A stretch of DNA of 64,000 nucleotides from Pseudomonas neustonica (GCF_003797945.1 NZ_RKKU01000001.1:186001-250000), one strand, 5' to 3'. Positions 30,065 through 38,552 are shown, numbered from the stretch's first letter. Notes: generated from the sequence alone by a model not told the origin. Program-made: numbers and translations.

Positions 30065-31081
30065 ATGGACAACACCAGCCAGATTCTTGAACGTAGTGCC
30101 GAGTTGTTTAGCGGCCAGCGCCTGCTGCTGGTCAATCCCGCAGCAGATACCCTGACTCGTAGTCTGGCGGCGGACTGGACGCTATGGAGCTGGGATTTTT
30201 CGGTCGCGCACGGCCTGGCCAACCAGTTGCCTGCAGACAAGCTGGTATTTTCTCACCTGTGCCCTGCGGTGGATGCGCTGGATGCTGCCATTCTGGTGAT
30301 GCCCAAGGCGATAGAGCGGGCGGAATACGCGTTGGCGCAGATGGCACCGTTGCTGGCCGCTGGTAAGCCGCTTTATCTGGTGGGTGAGAAGAAAGGCGGG
30401 GTCACGCGTGCCGAGCGATTGTTGAGCCAGTTCGGCGCGCGGCCGGAAAAGCTCGATTCGGCGCGGCATTGTCAGCTGTGGCGCGTCGTCGTTGACCGGG
30501 TCGCAAAACCCTTCAATCTGCAAGACTGGCAACAGCATTACACGCTGGAATTGGCTGACCAGAAGATTGACTTGCTCAGTCTGCCCGGCGTATTCAGCCA
30601 CGGCCGGCTGGACGAGGGTAGCGAGTTGCTGCTTGAAGAGCATTCAGCGTTGCGCGGCAAGGTGCTGGATTTCGGCTGCGGTTCCGGCGTGCTTTCTATC
30701 GCGTTGGCTCGTCGCAACCCGGATTGTCAGTTTGAGCTGGTGGATGTTGATGCGCTGGCCATTTATTGCGCCGAGCAATCGCTCAAACTCAATGACGTTG
30801 AGGCGCAGGTTTATGCCTCTGATGGGTTGAGTGAAGTGCACGGTCGTTATACGTCGGTTATCAGCAACCCGCCGTTTCATACCGGCATCCGCCAGGACAC
30901 CAGTATCGCTGAGCGCTTTTTCAGTCAGGTGACGCGTAATTTGCAGCCACGCGGTGAGTTACGGATTGTGGCCAACGGTTTCCTGCGTTACCCGCCATTG
31001 ATCGAGCAGCATATTGGTCCCTGTCAGGTGTTACGCGAGAACAACCGCTTCAAGGTCTACTCTGCGGTGGTGCCGGGCTGA
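30065..31081 (+). CDS. rsmC: 16S rRNA guanine-1207 N2-methyltransferase
   Basis: RsmC methylates G1207 of 16S rRNA in the 30S subunit. The 338-residue protein has the duplicated architecture of RsmC. A degenerate N-terminal methyltransferase fold (about 1-165) precedes the catalytic half, which shows VLDFGCGSGVLSIALARR (SAM motif I, near residue 200) and SNPPFHTG (NPPF motif IV, near residue 268). No clear Shine-Dalgarno is seen, only CCGGAG at 30054-30059. Confidence 0.95.
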   Translation: MDNTSQILERSAELFSGQRLLLVNPAADTLTRSLAADWTLWSWDFSVAHGLANQLPADKLVFSHLCPAVDALDAAILVMPKAIERAEYALAQMAPLLAAGKPLYLVGEKKGGVTRAERLLSQFGARPEKLDSARHCQLWRVVVDRVAKPFNLQDWQQHYTLELADQKIDLLSLPGVFSHGRLDEGSELLLEEHSALRGKVLDFGCGSGVLSIALARRNPDCQFELVDVDALAIYCAEQSLKLNDVEAQVYASDGLSEVHGRYTSVISNPPFHTGIRQDTSIAERFFSQVTRNLQPRGELRIVANGFLRYPPLIEQHIGPCQVLRENNRFKVYSAVVPG

Positions 31082-31088
31082 TTTGTAG

Positions 31089-31117
31089 TTGCCTGGTGTT
31101 GGCGATACTGGTAAATT
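31089..31117 (+). promoter_or_regulatory. Candidate sigma-70 promoter for riboswitch-UPF0016 transcript
   Basis: TTGCCT (31089-31094) and TAAATT (31112-31117) are separated by exactly 17 bases. Transcription would begin near 31124, right at the 5' edge of the riboswitch-like sequence, which supports the assignment. Confidence 0.5.
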
Positions 31118-31124
31118 TGCTGCT

Positions 31125-31258
31125 GTCTTAGGGGAGTAGTCTCTCCGGAAGCCTGTCTTCCATTGGCGAACGTCAACATAATTGATCCGCAGATCATGGC
31201 GTTCGCAAACCTCAGTCGCCTGGCGCGACACGGGTTTGACGAGACCTATGACATACGA
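31125..31258 (+). promoter_or_regulatory. yybP-ykoY (manganese) riboswitch
   Basis: The leader contains the conserved pieces of the yybP-ykoY motif in order: CTTAGGGGAGTAG at 31127-31139, CGTCAACATA at 31171-31180, and GACGAGACCTATG near 31238-31250. Complementary bases between them (GGCGAAC and GTTCGC) form the internal arms. This class binds Mn2+ and activates genes for Mn2+ efflux. It sits directly ahead of a UPF0016 gene, a usual target. The motif match is by eye; a covariance search would settle it. Confidence 0.88.
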
Positions 31259-31267
31259 ACACCAGCC

Positions 31268-31313
31268 GAGGGCGGGGGTGTCTGTATGTCATTGGTATGT
31301 CTGACCCGCCCTC
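31268..31313 (+). promoter_or_regulatory. Expression-platform hairpin of the Mn riboswitch
   Basis: GAGGGCGGG (31268-31276) pairs perfectly with CCCGCCCTC (31305-31313), leaving the TTTGGA and GTG start of the downstream gene just outside. The stem follows the riboswitch core directly. It is the natural candidate for the switch that controls termination or access to the ribosome binding site; the mode is inferred. Confidence 0.5.
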
Positions 31314-31326
31314 CTTTGGAACCTCC

Positions 31327-31899
31327 GTGGAAGCTTTTTTTGTATCAACCGGGATTGTCTCGCTGGCAGAGATCGGCGACAAAACCCAACTGCTGGCGCT
31401 CTTGCTGGCTGCCCGTTTTCGTCGTCCCTGGCCCATTATCTGGGGCATTCTTGTTGCTACCGTGGTCAACCATGCCCTTGCCGGTGCGGTGGGACAGGTG
31501 GTGGCCGATATGCTCAGTTCGCAATGGCAGCACGGCCTGCTGGCAATCTCCTTTCTGGCTGTGGCGGCCTGGACGTTGGTGCCGGATAAACTGGATGAAG
31601 ACGAGGCGCCACCGATAGGAAAATACGGCGCCTTCATGGCAACCCTGGTGGCATTTTTCCTTGCTGAAATGGGCGACAAGACACAAATTGCGACTGTGGT
31701 TCTGGCCGCGCAGTTTGATGCCTACATCTGGGTGGTAATGGGTACGACGCTGGGTATGCTACTGGCTAATGTGCCGGTAGTGTTATTGGGCAACGCGGCG
31801 GCCGACAAGTTGCCGCTGGCCTGGATTCGCCGGGTAACGGCGTTCGCCTTCCTGTTGCTGGGTCTGTACGCCGCCTGGTTGTTTATTCAGGCAGGTTGA
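31327..31899 (+). CDS. UPF0016/GDT1-family manganese exporter
   Basis: This 190-residue inner-membrane protein of the UPF0016 (TMEM165/GDT1, MneA) family probably exports Mn2+. Both signature repeats are present: AEIGDKTQLLALLL near residue 15 and AEMGDKTQIATVVL near residue 120. I prefer the GTG at 31327 (VEAFFVSTGIVSLAEIGDKTQ), which matches the family N-terminus and has GGA six bases upstream. An ATG at 31297 would place the start inside the riboswitch hairpin and has no Shine-Dalgarno. Control by the Mn2+ riboswitch upstream fits the role. Confidence 0.9.
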   Translation: MEAFFVSTGIVSLAEIGDKTQLLALLLAARFRRPWPIIWGILVATVVNHALAGAVGQVVADMLSSQWQHGLLAISFLAVAAWTLVPDKLDEDEAPPIGKYGAFMATLVAFFLAEMGDKTQIATVVLAAQFDAYIWVVMGTTLGMLLANVPVVLLGNAAADKLPLAWIRRVTAFAFLLLGLYAAWLFIQAG

Positions 31900-31918
31900 A
31901 GGGCGAGCTGGACTCGTA

Positions 31919-32863
31919 TCAATCGAGTCCGCACACCGCACGATTACGGCCTCTTTGCTTGGCCAGATACAGGTTGCGATCCACCGCGTCGATAAAGGCG
32001 CGGGGATCGTCTTTCTGGCTTGGTACTATGCTGCCCAACCCCATGCTGATGGTCAGTATCTGGCTGACCTCTGAGGCATTATGTGCGATCTGTTCCTTGA
32101 AGATCAGATTACGGCAGCGCTCGGCGACCAGCTCTGCAGCATGAGCGTCGGTTTCAGGTAACACCAGAATGAACTCTTCTCCGCCATAGCGAGCGAAAAA
32201 ATCCCGTGAGCGAGCCGCGGCAGTATTCAGTGCCTTGGCTACCCGCTTGAGGCTATCATCACCTTTGATGTGTCCATAATGATCGTTGTATTGCTTGAAG
32301 TAGTCGATATCTATCATGACTACCGACAATGGCTGGCCTGTGCGCCGGGCGTTCGTCCACTCCAGCTGTAAAATAGAGTCAAACATGCGGCGGTTGGCAA
32401 CGCCGGTTAGGCCATCCTTGAATGAAAGCTCTTCCAGTTCCTTCTGCAGGTTGAGTAGCTTTTCTTCGTTCTTTTTGCGCTCACTGATATCGAACATGAA
32501 GCCAATCAGCGATTCGACTTCGCCGTCGTCGTTGCGAACCACATGCACGACATCACGGATCCAGACATAGTTGCCGTCGCTCGTTAGCGCTCGGTAGTCG
32601 GCCTCATGGTCAATGCCGGACTGGGATTGAGACACGCAGAAGTTGACTACCCACTCGCGATCTTCGGGGTGCATGCGATCAGACCAGTCGTTCACGCTCA
32701 GCCAGCTATCCTGGGACCAGCCCAGCAGTGATTCTATCTGCGGGCCGATATAGGCAAATGCCATGGTTTCCCAATCAATTTTCCAGGGAATGGCCTTGGT
32801 CGATTCCAGCAGTGTTTTATAAACCGCGCTGTCCTGCTCTATCTCTCGGGCTATGTCTTTCAT
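31919..32863 (-). CDS. PAS-GGDEF diguanylate cyclase
   Basis: This 314-residue cytoplasmic protein makes the second messenger cyclic di-GMP. A PAS/PAC sensor domain spans about residues 15-132 (FAYIGPQIESLLGWSQDSW to GFMFDISERKKNEE). A GGDEF domain follows, with the active-site motif GGEEF at 227-231. The inhibitory I-site RxxD (RSRD, 218-221) is five residues upstream, so feedback inhibition is expected. No membrane segment is visible. It converges with the UPF0016 gene. Confidence 0.92.
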   Translation of the reverse strand: MKDIAREIEQDSAVYKTLLESTKAIPWKIDWETMAFAYIGPQIESLLGWSQDSWLSVNDWSDRMHPEDREWVVNFCVSQSQSGIDHEADYRALTSDGNYVWIRDVVHVVRNDDGEVESLIGFMFDISERKKNEEKLLNLQKELEELSFKDGLTGVANRRMFDSILQLEWTNARRTGQPLSVVMIDIDYFKQYNDHYGHIKGDDSLKRVAKALNTAAARSRDFFARYGGEEFILVLPETDAHAAELVAERCRNLIFKEQIAHNASEVSQILTISMGLGSIVPSQKDDPRAFIDAVDRNLYLAKQRGRNRAVCGLD

Positions 32864-33048
32864 AATCCTTCAACTCTGTTTGTTGACGTGCCAGAGTGCA
32901 GGGCTCAGCCATTTCCTTGGCATTCAGGGCTGATCCGCTACGGGCAAGATCACTGTTGCGAACTGTGCGTTAGCGCACGGAATCACTATAACCTTTTGTT
33001 TTAGACCCTGATCGGGGTGGTTGTAAAGCCCGACATGCAGGATATTGC

Positions 33049-34347
33049 TCAGGCTTGGCCGCCGGCACGTTGATATAAGGCCATCAACTGTGTTGGTTCA
33101 TCGTAGACAATACGCTCGCCGGCACGCAGTTCACGTCGCATGAGACGCACCATTTGCTCCAGCACCTCGGCCGAGAAAACACTGGAAGGCCGCCCGGTCA
33201 CCTCGCTCAAACGCCCGGCTATCACGTCTGGATCGCTTACCACCGGGCAGATACGATAGCCGTAGCTACCGCCGATAGCCTCGGGTACCAGGTCCATGAA
33301 GCGGTCCGGGCGTTGGCGGAAAAAACTCAATGGCAGGCGATAGGCATTGTGGCCCAGGATCGGCAGATCATCCGGAACCTGTTGCTCCTCATCCATGATT
33401 TGCAAGCTGGTTGCCAAAGGCATCAGTTGATCCAGCTGGTAGTTGCTCTGCATGTGCTGGTTACCGACGCGCACCAGATTGGCGATGAGCTCACCCAGTG
33501 ACGCATGGCCAATAATGGCTGCACGCTTGGGCAGGCCTCCCCAGGCACCGTCGGCGCCTCTTAGCAGCGCTTCCAGTACTGAGGCATTTTCAAAACCGCC
33601 GCCTGCGTGCATGTGCACCAGCAACTTCAATGGCGGGGGAATGACGCAACGAATAGCCTCGACGAAGGCGCCAACCTGAAAGGGCAGGTAGGTACCACGA
33701 TCGTCTTCGATGCTGATGCCTTCTATGGGTTGCTGGGCCAGCATGGCGAAAACGGCGCAGGCGCTGTCCGGGTTTTCAGCCAGTGCGTCGCAGCCATCCA
33801 CTACGTTGATCAGTATCCGTGGGGCGCCGCCATGATCTCCGCGGATATTTTCCTGTAGCCATTGAATGCTGGCAGGCAAACTCCGCAGCAAGGTAACCAT
33901 GTCGTATTGCCCCGCCATGCCGTCTTTGCTCAGGTAGATCTCGTGCAGTGTGTTGGGTACCGCGTAGTCGCGTAGCTTGAGCATGGAGGCAGACGGGGTG
34001 AAGTGACCCTGCGCATCCACCAGGCCGATATCGGTAAAGGCGTAACAACCGGTGGTGTCGATGTGGTGATCACGCAGGTAAAGCATAAAGTCGTCGTCGA
34101 CTTCTAGCTCGTCGGGCATTGAGTAGTCGAGGGTGCCGAGCAGGATTTTATCGAAACCAAACGCACGTATTTTCGGCAGAATCGCCAGCTTGTCCGCCAG
34201 CGTTTGCCCAACGCGCGCACCAACTGGATTTTCTCTCAGGGATAGATCGATGAAGAAGGGGGTTAGTGCGCGCAGTTGCTCTATTTTGTCTTGTGCGCCA
34301 GTGAGAATGGAATCTATCTTGTTTTTAGTAGCGGGGTTCAGTGCCAT
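33049..34347 (-). CDS. Divergent DRE-TIM metallolyase-like protein
   Basis: This 432-residue protein begins at the ATG 34345-34347, with AGGA upstream. I do not recognise a named enzyme. It resembles the HMG-CoA lyase/homocitrate synthase (DRE-TIM) barrel. FFIDLSLREN near residue 32 corresponds to the usual D-x-TLRDG strand, FGFDKILLGTLDY to the 'GxDEIExG' strand, and LVHMHAGGGFENASVLEALLRGADGAWGGL near residue 245 to the HTHND metal-ligand strand with the NSLAALEAGA helix. The HxH pair is kept, but the TLRDG and HND motifs are altered. The substrate is unknown. Its neighbours are the STAS-type gene upstream and a diguanylate cyclase downstream. Confidence 0.6.
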   Translation of the reverse strand: MALNPATKNKIDSILTGAQDKIEQLRALTPFFIDLSLRENPVGARVGQTLADKLAILPKIRAFGFDKILLGTLDYSMPDELEVDDDFMLYLRDHHIDTTGCYAFTDIGLVDAQGHFTPSASMLKLRDYAVPNTLHEIYLSKDGMAGQYDMVTLLRSLPASIQWLQENIRGDHGGAPRILINVVDGCDALAENPDSACAVFAMLAQQPIEGISIEDDRGTYLPFQVGAFVEAIRCVIPPPLKLLVHMHAGGGFENASVLEALLRGADGAWGGLPKRAAIIGHASLGELIANLVRVGNQHMQSNYQLDQLMPLATSLQIMDEEQQVPDDLPILGHNAYRLPLSFFRQRPDRFMDLVPEAIGGSYGYRICPVVSDPDVIAGRLSEVTGRPSSVFSAEVLEQMVRLMRRELRAGERIVYDEPTQLMALYQRAGGQA

Positions 34348-34454
34348 GTTTGATCCTGTCCTTGGATGATCTTTTGCACTGTATAGCATGTTTACATGTC
34401 AGCTTCGAGTTAGCTCACGCAGTGGGGAGCGCTATCGGTTATGGCCGTATTTAC

Positions 34455-35051
34455 TCAAGTGTCCAAGATCCAGCGCTGGGCATCTGCCAATTGGTCAAAA
34501 CCAAAGGATTTGATTTCGGCTGCGACAAGGTGTGATCCCAGCGTCTCTGCCACATTACCCAGGTTGGAGTCGCTGGTAACGGCAATGCGCTTAATCTTGC
34601 GGTGGTGATCCTGGATGAAGGTAAGGTGTGAAATCATGGCGCTGAGGGAGTCCCAGCCCGGGAATGAGTGGACATGAATAATCATGCCATTTAAGCCGCC
34701 GTGTAGTTCGATGAAAGGGTCAACAGCGGCGCGTACGCGGCGGAAATCCTCTTCGCTCAGAGTGCCCTGTGGTTCCAATACAACAATGGCGTTCTCGGGA
34801 TCAAGCGTAATGCTGAGCATGCGGCTATCCTCGTTTTGGTTTCGGCGGATCTGGCCGCCGTCGGTAGTGTCTTCAAAGGCCTCGGCACTGAGCTGCTGCT
34901 GGATGCTTGAGGAAAAATTCATGACCCAGCGGTTGTAGGGATTTATTCGACCACCTTGGTAATCCAGTTGCTCACTGCTGTGGTAATGAATGCTGTAGCG
35001 CTTGGCTGAGTACGGAATCTCGATGGTAGCTTGATAATCGCGTAGCTGCAT
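34455..35051 (-). CDS. STAS/SpoIIAA-like protein with extra N-terminal domain
   Basis: The 198-residue frame joins an unrecognised N-terminal domain (residues 1-60; YSAKRYSIHYHSSEQLDYQGG) to a SpoIIAA-like STAS domain. The STAS part (residues 78-198) starts MLSITLDPENAIVVLEPQG and contains LNGMIIHVHSFPGWDSLSAM. STAS-only relatives usually start at that MLSIT methionine. Here that internal ATG (34818-34820) has CGAGGA a proper distance upstream, so a second, STAS-only product of 121 residues is likely. The gene lies 100 bases after the ArsA-type ATPase and 107 before the metallolyase-like gene. Function is unknown. Confidence 0.65.
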   Translation of the reverse strand: MQLRDYQATIEIPYSAKRYSIHYHSSEQLDYQGGRINPYNRWVMNFSSSIQQQLSAEAFEDTTDGGQIRRNQNEDSRMLSITLDPENAIVVLEPQGTLSEEDFRRVRAAVDPFIELHGGLNGMIIHVHSFPGWDSLSAMISHLTFIQDHHRKIKRIAVTSDSNLGNVAETLGSHLVAAEIKSFGFDQLADAQRWILDT

Positions 35052-35151
35052 CCTGGCATGAATCAGCCCCGGCGCTATTAGCTCGCGTACTTCATGGCTG
35101 TTCCCTTTCAGTAGATTGTGTCTGCGCGCTGTGCCACGGGCCTAACGTAAT

Positions 35152-36180
35152 TTAGAACCCCTGCGCGGCTAATTGTTCGGCAATCTGCTGCAGTATTTCT
35201 ATCCCCTGTACGTCGGTTTCCAGCCAGGGCAGTTGTGGACGTGGCAAATGGCCCAATTCCTGATCTATACGTTGCAGGTAGGTTGCTTCCTGCTCACGTC
35301 GGCGTTGCAAAAAATGGCCGTCTGCGGTGTCAGGTATTACCCGGTTGACCAGCGCTGCAACCACCGGAATATCGACAGACTGCAGCGTGCTGATTGCCCG
35401 CGCTGTCTCCAGTATAGGCAAGCGTTCTGGTGTCAGTACAAAAAGGAACCCGCTTTGCTGGTGGTCCTTTAGCACCCGTCTGGCCTGATGGAACAAGCGT
35501 CGCCGACTAAGTAGCGTTTCGGCGACATCGCGGGTTTTGCGATCAAACTCGCTTAGCGCATCATCTTGTGGGTTATCAAAGGGGCTATCGATATCGCGGC
35601 CACGCTTGGGCGTCAGATGCTGCAGCACTTTGCCCAGTTCTTCGGATTTTCGATTATGGCTCAGCAGGCCATCAGTCCAGGCGGCCATGGCTTCAGGTAG
35701 CGTGAGCAGGCGCAAGGTGTGGCCGGTGGGTGCAGTATCAAAAATGATCACGTCGTAATCAGGTTGCGGGCTATTGATTAGACGAGCGATGCGCTCGAGT
35801 AGCGCAGCTTCCTGCGTGCCTGGAGATTGACGGGTCAATTTGAGCTGCCTTTCCAGCTCCGGCAGCATTTCGGCACTGGCGAACTGACGCATCTGCGCAG
35901 TGACTCGCGCCAGATGTGCTTCCACCTCAGCGTCCGGGTCTATCTCCATCGCGTCGAGGTTGAGCATTAGTCGACGCGGGTGGTCGTTTAGTTGAGTCGC
36001 AAAGACATCGCCCAGGCTATGGGCCGGGTCAGTGGAAACGATCAAGCAGCGTTTGCCGCGCGTTGCTGCCAGCACTGCCAGGGCGGCGGAAACGGTGGTT
36101 TTACCAACTCCGCCTTTACCGCCCACCCAAATCAGGCGGCGGTCAAGCAGATCAAAGCGTGGGGGTGTAATAACAGGCAC
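35152..36180 (-). CDS. ArsA/Get3-type ATPase
   Basis: This 342-residue protein has one ArsA-type nucleotide-binding domain. The deviant Walker A GGKGGVGKTT is at residues 20-29, the switch I-like VSTDPAHSLGDVF near residue 49, and IIFDTAPTGHTLRLL near residue 150. Members couple ATP hydrolysis to arsenite efflux or to targeting of tail-anchored proteins. No arsB, arsR or arsC is nearby, so an arsenic role is doubtful. It begins at a GTG six bases after the cory-CC-star-like gene, with a poor Shine-Dalgarno, so it is probably translationally coupled. The cstA operon context suggests a role with CstA or the small CC protein. Confidence 0.88.
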   Translation of the reverse strand: MPVITPPRFDLLDRRLIWVGGKGGVGKTTVSAALAVLAATRGKRCLIVSTDPAHSLGDVFATQLNDHPRRLMLNLDAMEIDPDAEVEAHLARVTAQMRQFASAEMLPELERQLKLTRQSPGTQEAALLERIARLINSPQPDYDVIIFDTAPTGHTLRLLTLPEAMAAWTDGLLSHNRKSEELGKVLQHLTPKRGRDIDSPFDNPQDDALSEFDRKTRDVAETLLSRRRLFHQARRVLKDHQQSGFLFVLTPERLPILETARAISTLQSVDIPVVAALVNRVIPDTADGHFLQRRREQEATYLQRIDQELGHLPRPQLPWLETDVQGIEILQQIAEQLAAQGF

Positions 36181-36186
36181 TCCAGA

Positions 36187-36471
36187 TTAGCAGCAGCGGA
36201 AATGGTCCAAGGGCGAGTGTTCCATACCCATACGCCGATGCCAGTCATGGAAGCGCTGCAGCAATAGCGGTTGCAGCTCCAGGGTGTAATAGCTGGCCGG
36301 GTTGGGTACGCCCATCATTTCCGAGAAGACCAGCAGCATAAAGAGATCATCTTCATCACGCCTGGCACGGGCGATGGCGCCGCGATAGCGAGTACTGTAC
36401 GTCTCCTCAAGAAAAAAGCGCGCCTTACCAAACCAGGCGCGCCACTCTCCGGCTTTCTGATCACGTGGCAT
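36187..36471 (-). CDS. Cory-CC-star-like small protein ending in Cys-Cys
   Basis: This 94-residue protein has a tryptophan/arginine-rich start (WRAWFGKARFFLEETYSTRYRGA), a central hydrophobic patch (DDLFMLLVFSEMMGVPNPASYYT) and ends exactly in HFRCC. I recall NCBI naming a family 'cory-CC-star' for this terminal CC; that name is from memory and was not searched. The start overlaps the cstA end by 11 bases and the ArsA-type gene follows after 6, so the three are translated together. The terminal CC pair could bind metal or thiols. Function unknown. Confidence 0.72.
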   Translation of the reverse strand: MPRDQKAGEWRAWFGKARFFLEETYSTRYRGAIARARRDEDDLFMLLVFSEMMGVPNPASYYTLELQPLLLQRFHDWHRRMGMEHSPLDHFRCC

Positions 36472-38143
36472 TGTTGTCCTCGGTGGCAGCCAGTGCGCGA
36501 TGGCGCTTCAGGGCCGAGGCACACTCCATGGCAACCAGGATGGCGGCAATCAACACCACAATATCCAGAAACAGCAGGAAGTAGTTTTCCTGCTCATAAA
36601 AAGTGCGCAATTGAGTGACCAGGGCAACGACGGTCATGATCAGCAGGAAGCACAGTGGTGCCAGCGTGTACCACATGGGGCGTCTGAGGTGCACCAGCAT
36701 CACGGTGATGACCAGTAGCGTTAGCCCGGCGAGCAGCTGATTGGTGGTGCCGAATAATGGCCAGATGATCATCCCGCCGGATCCGTCGGCACCTGCGCCA
36801 AAGGCCAGTAGCATGCAGCTACCAACGGCCAGCAGGGTGGCAACCAGTGGTTTTTTCATCCACTCCTGATTATAAATTTCGCCCCACTCCTGGAAAATAT
36901 AGCGCTGCAGGCGTAGGCCGGTATCCATGGTCGTGCCAGCGAAGAGTGCAGCCATCACAGTCAGCAGAGTTGCAGCAGTCACCTGCGGTAAGCCCAGGCC
37001 GTTATGGATGATATAGGCGCCGCCCTCAACGAAGGCGGTCACGCCACCCTGGCCGAAGGCTGAATACATCGCTTGCCAATCCGTCAGGCTAGCGAAGCCA
37101 GCTGTGGCGACCAGTATCGCCGCGAGGGACAGGCAGCCCTCGCCGATGGCGCCAAAGTAACCGACAAAACGGGCATCGGTTTCCTTGTTTAGCTGCTTGG
37201 AGGTGGTGCCGGATGCGACCAGGCCATGGAAGCCGGAGATAGCACCGCAGGCGATAGTCACAAAGAGCAACGGTATTATCGAAGGTGTTCCGGGTGGCAC
37301 GGCGTCGTTGAACATGGGCGCAACCATGGTCGGATTCAGCAGCAGGATGGCGCCGTAAAGGATCAACAAACCAACAAAGAGTTGCAGGCCGTTAATGTAA
37401 TCGCGCGGTTGTAGCAGCATCCAGACGGGCAGAATAGATGCGACACCCGCGTAAACAAACAACAGCACAATCCAGACTGCGTTGCCTGATATACCAGCTA
37501 CTTCTGCTGGCATTTGAATAGGTACGGAGGGGCCGGCGAAGATCAATGCATAGAGCGCCACCACGCCGATGACCGATACGCTAACCAGGTTGATAATGCG
37601 CCGGTAAATCAACTGGCCAACTATCAGGGCTACGCCAATCGCCCCCCACACGGGTAGCACCGCAGTCGGGAATTTCATCATGAGCTTGGCGATGACAACG
37701 GCGAATACCGCGTTGACCATCAGCAGTACCAGGAAGATGACGATCATGAATATGCTGCGAGCGCGCTTACCCACTACATCGCCGGTCAGCGAGCCGACCG
37801 AGCGCGCTCTGTTGCGCACGCTGGCCCAGATGGCACCCATATCGTGAACGCCAGCGAAGAAAATGGTCCCGCATACCACCCACATAAAGGCGGGCGCCCA
37901 GCCCCAGATAACGGCGATGGCTGGGCCGACAATAGGGGCAGCGCCGGCTACGGAGGTGAAGTGGTGGCCCCAGAGTACGAATTTGTTGGTGGGTACAAAG
38001 TCGATACCATCTTCAAATTCGTGCGCTGGTGTTAGAAAGTCAGGATCCAGCCGGTAGATTTTTTCCGCAATGAACTTGGAGTAGATGAAGTACCCCAGCG
38101 TCATTATGGCTAACCCCACCAACAACAGTATTACAGCGCTCAT
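36461..38143 (-). CDS. cstA: Carbon starvation protein CstA family transporter
   Basis: This 560-residue protein has many membrane helices and belongs to the CstA family (peptide/pyruvate transporters). The N-terminal FVPTNKFVLWGHHFTSVAGAAPIVGPAIAVIWGW (residues about 50-83) is the family signature. It is shorter than E. coli CstA and BtsT (about 700 residues) because loops and the C-terminus are reduced. GGGAG lies ahead of the ATG. It is first in the cstA/cory-CC-star-like/ArsA operon. Pyruvate or peptide uptake is likely; the substrate is unproven. Confidence 0.9.
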   Translation of the reverse strand: MSAVILLLVGLAIMTLGYFIYSKFIAEKIYRLDPDFLTPAHEFEDGIDFVPTNKFVLWGHHFTSVAGAAPIVGPAIAVIWGWAPAFMWVVCGTIFFAGVHDMGAIWASVRNRARSVGSLTGDVVGKRARSIFMIVIFLVLLMVNAVFAVVIAKLMMKFPTAVLPVWGAIGVALIVGQLIYRRIINLVSVSVIGVVALYALIFAGPSVPIQMPAEVAGISGNAVWIVLLFVYAGVASILPVWMLLQPRDYINGLQLFVGLLILYGAILLLNPTMVAPMFNDAVPPGTPSIIPLLFVTIACGAISGFHGLVASGTTSKQLNKETDARFVGYFGAIGEGCLSLAAILVATAGFASLTDWQAMYSAFGQGGVTAFVEGGAYIIHNGLGLPQVTAATLLTVMAALFAGTTMDTGLRLQRYIFQEWGEIYNQEWMKKPLVATLLAVGSCMLLAFGAGADGSGGMIIWPLFGTTNQLLAGLTLLVITVMLVHLRRPMWYTLAPLCFLLIMTVVALVTQLRTFYEQENYFLLFLDIVVLIAAILVAMECASALKRHRALAATEDNNAT

Positions 38144-38300
38144 GCAAGACTCCCGTTTTTTTATTTTGACGGAAATGGGCGAACCAAGCGTTTACAGTCT
38201 CGATTAACTATAGACGAGGCGATCCTGAAGGGTAGCGGGCTACGAGAATTAAAACGATGGCTCTGTGACTAAAGTCTAAAATCGTGGTTATGAGCGGTAT

Positions 38301-38552
38301 TCACGATACGTTGCCACAGGGCTTTTGGTCTCTAACGATTCGGGTAGTTGCGGCTGGGTTTGCCGCTAGCAGTGCTGCAGGACGGGTCGGGCGTGCGACA
38401 AGACCGCCGCCACAATTGGGACAGAGCCATCGCAACCGGTGTTTGGCGCATTCGCGGCAAAAAGTGCATTCAAAGGAGCAGATAAGTGCATCTGTCGCAC
38501 TGGGCGGCAGATCCTTGTTGCAACACTCGCAGCTAGGGCGTAGTTCCAGCAT
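38301..38552 (-). CDS. DUF1272 zinc-ribbon protein
   Basis: This 83-residue protein matches DUF1272: LELRPSCECCNKDLPPSATDALICSFECTFCRECA and a second LCPNCGGGL motif. Four CxxC-type pairs probably bind zinc. The C-terminal 25 residues are variable. Its function is unknown, and it sits ahead of the cstA operon in the same direction with 157 bases between. Confidence 0.85.
   Translation of the reverse strand: MLELRPSCECCNKDLPPSATDALICSFECTFCRECAKHRLRWLCPNCGGGLVARPTRPAALLAANPAATTRIVRDQKPCGNVS

Noticed and set aside
35152-36180. Arsenic-resistance operon
   Set aside because: The ATPase is ArsA-like, but arsB, arsR, arsC and arsD are absent and the gene is tied to cstA instead.
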